Shown here in pieces: positions 59,980-64,000 of a stretch of DNA of 64,000 nt. A program made the translations under genes and the position numbers. Each line of letters starts with the position of its first letter. Within the stretch, counting starts at the first letter, position 1. Location of the stretch: NCBI GenBank assembly GCA_964390725.1, contig CAYMIW010000008.1, forward strand, positions 19,515 through 83,514, read 5' to 3'. Source of the stretch: JAABTH01 sp964390725. Lineage in GTDB: Bacteria > Bacillota > Dethiobacteria > DTU022. The notes beneath the pieces are model-generated. The model made no database searches and was not told the DNA's origin. It saw nothing but the letters and a program-made list of their open reading frames with translations.

Positions 59980-61977
59980 ATGCCTCGGGAAATTATATCT
60001 TATCTGCCATTAATCGCTGTATCTGTTCCATTTGCCGCTTTTATTCTTGTAACATGTGCCCCTAACCGTCCACTTTGGCGTAACGCATGGTCCATAATCG
60101 GCAGTATTGGAACACTTGCAGCTGTTGCAATGATGTATCCGGTTTTGTCCGGAGGCAGCATCATTATCTTAAAACTTCCGATGATAATTACCCCCCTGGA
60201 TCTAACTTTCAGGGTTGATTTTCTTAGTTTCTTCATTGCAATCATCGCTTCGTTTGTATGGTTAATGGCAACATTTTTTGCCGTGGATTATATGAACCAT
60301 GAAAAAAACCGGGGTAGATTTTTTGCCTTTTTTCTCTTAACATTAACAGGTACTGTCGGTGTACCTTTGGCCGGAGATTTACTTTCCCTGCTTTTTTTCT
60401 TCGAATTAATGTCACTGGCTTCTTACGTACTGGTCGTTCACACCCAAACTGATGAAGCTTATAAAGCAGGTAACCTTTACCTTTACCTTGGTGTCTTTGG
60501 AGGTATGTGCCTGCTTACAGGTATTGGCTTGATCTATTTTTACTGCGGCACTTTGGATATTGCCCATCTGCTTTGTATGACTGATGGCTTAAATATTTAC
60601 CTGCTCGTAGCCGGACTGATGATGATTATCGGTTTTGGTATAAAAGCCGGTATGTTCCCCCTGCATATCTGGTTACCGAAAGCACACCCTGTAGCCCCTG
60701 CTCCTGCCAGCGCTTTACTTTCGGGTATCATGATAAAAACCGGAGCATACGGCATTATCAGAACCATAAACATGATATATACACCTGATGCCACTTCAAT
60801 GTCCGGTGATAATATCTCCAGCGCTATAAATAATCTCTGGTCGCTGGTCTCTAATGCCGGTTACGCAATAATCTGGTTTGGAATTGTGACAATGTTTTTC
60901 GGTGCCGCCATTGCGTTACTGCAAAACAATATAAAGAAATTATTGGCCTGCAGCAGCATCAGCCAAATCGGATATATAATTATGGGAATCGGAGTAGCTG
61001 CCTATCTTGGTTATGATGGAGCAATGGGGTTAGCAGGCGCAACATATCATGTTCTTAATCATGCTTTCTTTAAATCAACCTTATTCTTATCAGCCGGAGC
61101 AATAGTTTACCTGACCGGGGAACTGAACATGGAAAAACTCGGGGGTTTAAGGCACAAACTACCTTTTACAACCGCTGTTGTCCTTATTGCATCGCTGGGA
61201 ATTGTCGGTATGCCTTTGTTTAATGGTTATGCCAGTAAAACACTTCTTCACCACGCGATAGTTGAAGCTTTTGAGCATCACCACGTTTATTCTTTATACA
61301 TAGCAGAAAAATTATTTACCATTACCAGCGCCGGTACTGTTTGTTACTTTATTAAGTTTTTATATTTTACTTTCTGGCGCCCCGCTCCGGCAACAATGAC
61401 TGTAGCAAAGAAAGAACCATTAATGATGAAAATCGGCATGGGTGTCCTGGCTTTATGTATGTTGGCCATTGGTCTTTCACCAAACCTTGTGCTCAATAAT
61501 TTTGTTCTCCCCAACCTGGGTAGTTTCACCTTTGATGCATACTCGGTTAATTATTTGGCAAAAATAAGCTTCTGGCACCTTGAAGATCTTGGAGCTGTTG
61601 CACTTGCCCTAGTTCTTGGAGCAGCATTCTTTTATCTCGCTCATCGTACCAGGGCATATCAGCTGCAGATTCCTCACTGGCTCGGAGCAGATTACTTTGG
61701 TTATCTGGCAGCACGTTTAGCAATTAATGTCTGGAAAATTATTACTATACCAATTATTTTTATCCAAAATTTCTTGAATTGGCTATCACAAATTTTATAC
61801 AAGCTCTTATTTGTCCTTCTGCAAAGTGTTGATTACAGGCCTGGCCAGAAACAGATCTTCCGCTCAATCAACATCAGCAATATAGATTTTGATATGATTC
61901 TTGTGCTGCTTTCATTCTGTATAATCCTGGTTGCTGTCTTTTACATCCGCTTTGGAGTTAGTGTTTTCAGGCTTTAA
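59980..61977 (+). CDS. NuoL/MrpA-type antiporter-like subunit, long form (plus operon)
   Basis: A 665-residue protein. Key residues: LFFFELMSL (about E142), FGIKAGMFPLHIWLP (about K222), GIMIKTGAYG (about K253), NHAFFK and YASKTLLHHAIVEA (about K420). The C-terminus, VDYRPGQKQIFRSINISNI plus a final helix, matches the gene at 51883. It takes the place of the NuoL-like core of MrpA, whose MbhD/MbhE parts are separate genes here. It is the last gene of the plus operon and converges on rnfD. Confidence 0.92.
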   Translation: MPREIISYLPLIAVSVPFAAFILVTCAPNRPLWRNAWSIIGSIGTLAAVAMMYPVLSGGSIIILKLPMIITPLDLTFRVDFLSFFIAIIASFVWLMATFFAVDYMNHEKNRGRFFAFFLLTLTGTVGVPLAGDLLSLLFFFELMSLASYVLVVHTQTDEAYKAGNLYLYLGVFGGMCLLTGIGLIYFYCGTLDIAHLLCMTDGLNIYLLVAGLMMIIGFGIKAGMFPLHIWLPKAHPVAPAPASALLSGIMIKTGAYGIIRTINMIYTPDATSMSGDNISSAINNLWSLVSNAGYAIIWFGIVTMFFGAAIALLQNNIKKLLACSSISQIGYIIMGIGVAAYLGYDGAMGLAGATYHVLNHAFFKSTLFLSAGAIVYLTGELNMEKLGGLRHKLPFTTAVVLIASLGIVGMPLFNGYASKTLLHHAIVEAFEHHHVYSLYIAEKLFTITSAGTVCYFIKFLYFTFWRPAPATMTVAKKEPLMMKIGMGVLALCMLAIGLSPNLVLNNFVLPNLGSFTFDAYSVNYLAKISFWHLEDLGAVALALVLGAAFFYLAHRTRAYQLQIPHWLGADYFGYLAARLAINVWKIITIPIIFIQNFLNWLSQILYKLLFVLLQSVDYRPGQKQIFRSINISNIDFDMILVLLSFCIILVAVFYIRFGVSVFRL

Positions 61978-62018
61978 GCAGTGGACTAAAATAACAAGTA
62001 ATAATTTATTCTAATATA

Positions 62019-62045
62019 AAGCGCATGATATATTATCATGCGCTT
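62019..62045 (+). terminator. Hairpin after the plus-strand antiporter operon
   Basis: A 12-bp perfect stem AAGCGCATGATA/TATCATGCGCTT with a 3-base loop, 42 bp after the stop codon. The following bases are AT-rich (ATAATATT) but not a T-run, so termination may be partial. Confidence 0.55.
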
Positions 62046-62093
62046 ATAATATTCACCATCATTGGCTATTATTAAAAGAAGGATAGGGAGAAT

Positions 62094-62133
62094 AAAAAAC
62101 CCGGGGCAGATATTATACACATCTGACCCGGGT
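62094..62133 (-). terminator. Terminator directly after rnfD
   Basis: On the minus strand ACCCGGGTCAGAT pairs with ATCTGCCCCGGGT (one mismatch) around a 9-base loop, and TTTTTT follows. It starts 20 bp after the rnfD stop, so no further rnf gene follows rnfD. Confidence 0.9.
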
Positions 62134-62152
62134 ACTTGTTAAATATACTGGT

Positions 62153-63130
62153 TTATTTCTTTTCTGCCATTGGTACGGCTACAGCTTTAGCTTTACCAAA
62201 CTGGGGCCGTGAAGTTGCCCTCTCGATCATGGGCACAAATGCATTCATAATCAGGATAGCAAATGCCACTCCTTCGGTAATCATGAATCCTACTCTGAAG
62301 ATAACAATCAGAGCTCCTATAGCAACACCATAAATTATTTTTCCTTTATCAGTCATGGGACTGGTCACCCAGTCGGTAGCCATGAAAAAGGCACCAATTA
62401 TTATTCCACCGGTTACCAGGTGGTAAATTGGATTTTCACCTGTAATTAAAGTTAATACTATCATAGTGGCCAATATAGAAACTGGAATTCTCCACCCAAT
62501 GTGCCCTTTATAGAAAAGGTATGCCGCCCCTAAAATAAGGGCAAATGGTGAAACCTCTGCCAGGGCTCCTGCAGGAAAAGCAAAAAACAGCTCGCTGACT
62601 GACGGCATTGCCAGCCCTGCCCGCAGCATAGCCAGGGGAGTTGCCTGTGTGATTGTATCCAGGGAACCGAGATGAATGGTCAGCGGTTGAAACCACTGAT
62701 TTACATAAGCATATACAGGCGCTAGCATAATTAAGGCTATACGCCCGAACAGAGCCGGATTAAAGCGGTTCCATCCCAGCCCGCCGGCCAATTCTTTGGC
62801 GATTCCTACAGCAATGAAAGTTGCTAGAGCGGCCTTATACCAGGGCGTTGTAGCCTGGAATAAAAGGGCAACAAACAAACCGGTTAACAGGGCGCTCCAA
62901 TCGTTAATTTGCGGTTTTTTATGCATCAGCTTTTTAAACAGCAATTCTGTCAATACTGCTGTAATAAGACATACCGCAATGGTCAAAGCTGCATAGTAAC
63001 GGAAGAAATATATAGATACCAGCGTGACGGGCATTAAAGCAATAAATACGTCCCGCATGGCGTTTGATACAGTATCGCGACTCTTTAGGTGAGGTGGCGA
63101 TGATATTACAAACTTCCGGGTATCGTTCAC
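62153..63130 (-). CDS. rnfD: Rnf complex subunit RnfD
   Basis: A 325-residue integral membrane flavoprotein subunit of the Rnf ferredoxin:NAD+ oxidoreductase, which drives Na+ or H+ out. About nine helices are predicted. The covalent FMN site is the Thr in TQATPLAML (about T164). ELAGGLGWNRFNPALFGR and ATDWVTSPMTDKGKIIYG are conserved. The GTG start at 63130 has AAAGGAGG nine bases upstream. It follows rnfC by 31 bp. RnfG, E, A and B do not follow; a terminator does. Confidence 0.95.
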   Translation of the reverse strand: MNDTRKFVISSPPHLKSRDTVSNAMRDVFIALMPVTLVSIYFFRYYAALTIAVCLITAVLTELLFKKLMHKKPQINDWSALLTGLFVALLFQATTPWYKAALATFIAVGIAKELAGGLGWNRFNPALFGRIALIMLAPVYAYVNQWFQPLTIHLGSLDTITQATPLAMLRAGLAMPSVSELFFAFPAGALAEVSPFALILGAAYLFYKGHIGWRIPVSILATMIVLTLITGENPIYHLVTGGIIIGAFFMATDWVTSPMTDKGKIIYGVAIGALIVIFRVGFMITEGVAFAILIMNAFVPMIERATSRPQFGKAKAVAVPMAEKK

Positions 63131-63161
63131 AACCTGTGACCTCCTTTTCTCAAGTTATTGT

Positions 63162-64000
63162 TTACTTCGCACTCATCATATTGCGTATTAGTGGCTTGGT
63201 TCGCTGAACAAGAAGAGTGATTGGTCGCTTGGAAGGGCATACGTAGGAACATATACCACATTCAATACAGTCAAGAGTATTCCACTCCATTGCTTCCTTG
63301 ATCATGCCCGCTTCACAGTAAATGCTAATTTGATTAGGATAAAGCAAAACCGGGCAGTGTTCAACACACTTGCAGCAGCGAACACAGTCGTTGTATTCCA
63401 TCTCGGCAATAGCCATATCCGGCGGAAGAACAATAACACCTGTTGTTCCCTTCATAACAGGAACATCCAGGGTTTGCTGTGCTTTTCCTGTCATCGGACC
63501 ACCAACAATAACCTTGGCCGGCTCTTCAATTATTCCACCACATTCTTCGATTAAGACAGATAATGGGGTGCCTATTTTTACCATAAGGTTTTGCGGATCT
63601 TGCACGTTCTGGCCTGTTACAGCAACCACTCGCTCGATCAACGGCTTGTTATACCGAACAGCTTCGTAAATAGCCACCGCAGTTCCCACATTCTGAATCA
63701 TAGTACCCACATCCATGGGAAGCCCCCCGGAAGGAACCTCCCTGTCGAGTGCTGCTTTAACTAGGTGTTTTTCCGAACCCTGGGGATACTTAGTCGGCAT
63801 CCGTAGTAAAACTATCCGTGGATCATCGTTTAACTCGCGAATAGCCTCTATAGCATCGTCCTTATTACCCTCAATGCAAATATAAGCATTCTCGACATCC
63901 AGCACTTTCATGATCAGCTTGGTTCCCTGCAATAGTTCTGCCGGTTTTTCCAGCATCAAACGATGGTCACAGGTCAGATAAGGTTCGCATTCACATCCAT
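63162..64000 (-). CDS. rnfC: Rnf complex subunit RnfC (partial, 5' end outside the window)
   Basis: The C-terminal about 279 residues of the peripheral subunit with NADH/FMN and iron-sulfur sites. The frame stays open to the right edge, where GCECEPYLTCDHRLMLE matches the RnfC core. VVAVTGQNVQDP, GGPMTGKAQ and two [4Fe-4S] motifs follow: CVRCCKCVEHCP and CIECGICSYVCP. It passes electrons between bound cofactors and NAD+. The start and the N-terminal part are not visible. Confidence 0.96.
   Translation of the reverse strand, partial: GCECEPYLTCDHRLMLEKPAELLQGTKLIMKVLDVENAYICIEGNKDDAIEAIRELNDDPRIVLLRMPTKYPQGSEKHLVKAALDREVPSGGLPMDVGTMIQNVGTAVAIYEAVRYNKPLIERVVAVTGQNVQDPQNLMVKIGTPLSVLIEECGGIIEEPAKVIVGGPMTGKAQQTLDVPVMKGTTGVIVLPPDMAIAEMEYNDCVRCCKCVEHCPVLLYPNQISIYCEAGMIKEAMEWNTLDCIECGICSYVCPSKRPITLLVQRTKPLIRNMMSAK

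Noticed and set aside
45014..61977. Reading the cluster as a complex I (nuo) or hydrogenase operon
   Set aside because: No NuoB, C, D, H, I, E, F, G or hydrogenase large/small subunit is present; only membrane-arm homologues and Mrp small subunits are seen.

Overview
The window reads as a chromosomal segment of an anaerobic, moderately AT-rich Firmicute, most likely a member of the Clostridia or a relative. Four things point there: the gene order rnhB-rbgA-lepB-rplS-trmD-rimM-khpA-rpsP-ffh-ylxM, ftsY-smc-rnc and infC-rpmI-rplT; a T-box leader in front of pheST; purine-rich Shine-Dalgarno sites with many TTG and GTG starts; and textbook sigma-A promoters. Rnf and Mrp-type genes suggest energy conservation with sodium and/or proton gradients. 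No sequence search was possible, so the lineage is an inference. I see no phage, transposase, integrase, CRISPR array or rRNA.

Layout. 1-6480 (minus): housekeeping operon from a promoter at 6452-6480: ylxM, ffh, rpsP, khpA, rimM, trmD, rplS, lepB, rbgA, rnhB and the start of a yraN-like gene that runs off the left edge. 6524-7117 (plus): a lone RDD membrane protein. 7116-15075 (minus): DUF177, rpmF, plsX, acpP, rnc, smc and ftsY, from a perfect consensus promoter. 15130-19477: a NusG-domain-II membrane protein (minus), then a CheC-like protein and a class A penicillin-binding protein with a PASTA domain (plus). 19496-27500 (minus): pheS, pheT, zapA, cvpA, mpg, mutS2 and a small unknown gene, behind a Phe T-box. 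27508-33603 (minus): thrS, infC-rpmI-rplT behind an L20-type leader, ktrB-ktrA potassium uptake and an rRNA methyltransferase. 33693-39709 (minus): a lipid kinase and a complete Liv-type ABC importer. 39843-43313 (minus): a DUF2207 protein, LemA and a TGS-domain GTPase. 43398-43553 (plus): a self-contained tRNA-Val unit. 43578-44921 (minus): an MmgE/PrpD protein.

The remarkable part is 45014-61977. Two divergent operons, separated by 345 bp of AT-rich DNA, encode eight paralogous NuoL/M/N (MrpA/MrpD) antiporter-like subunits. All eight keep the TM5 Glu, the TM7 and TM8 Lys and the TM12 Lys of the proton path. The plus operon is a full Mrp/Mbh-type membrane module (MrpB, C, D, E, F, G, then MbhD and MbhE as separate genes, then two further large subunits). 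The minus operon holds five large subunits and no small partner. No hydrogenase or NADH-dehydrogenase module is present. Next to it, at 62153-64000 (minus), lie rnfD and the 3' part of rnfC, closed by a terminator directly after rnfD. I suggest that these genes build one or more outsized cation/proton antiporter complexes coupled through the membrane ion gradient to the Rnf ferredoxin:NAD+ oxidoreductase. Physical association and stoichiometry are unknown.
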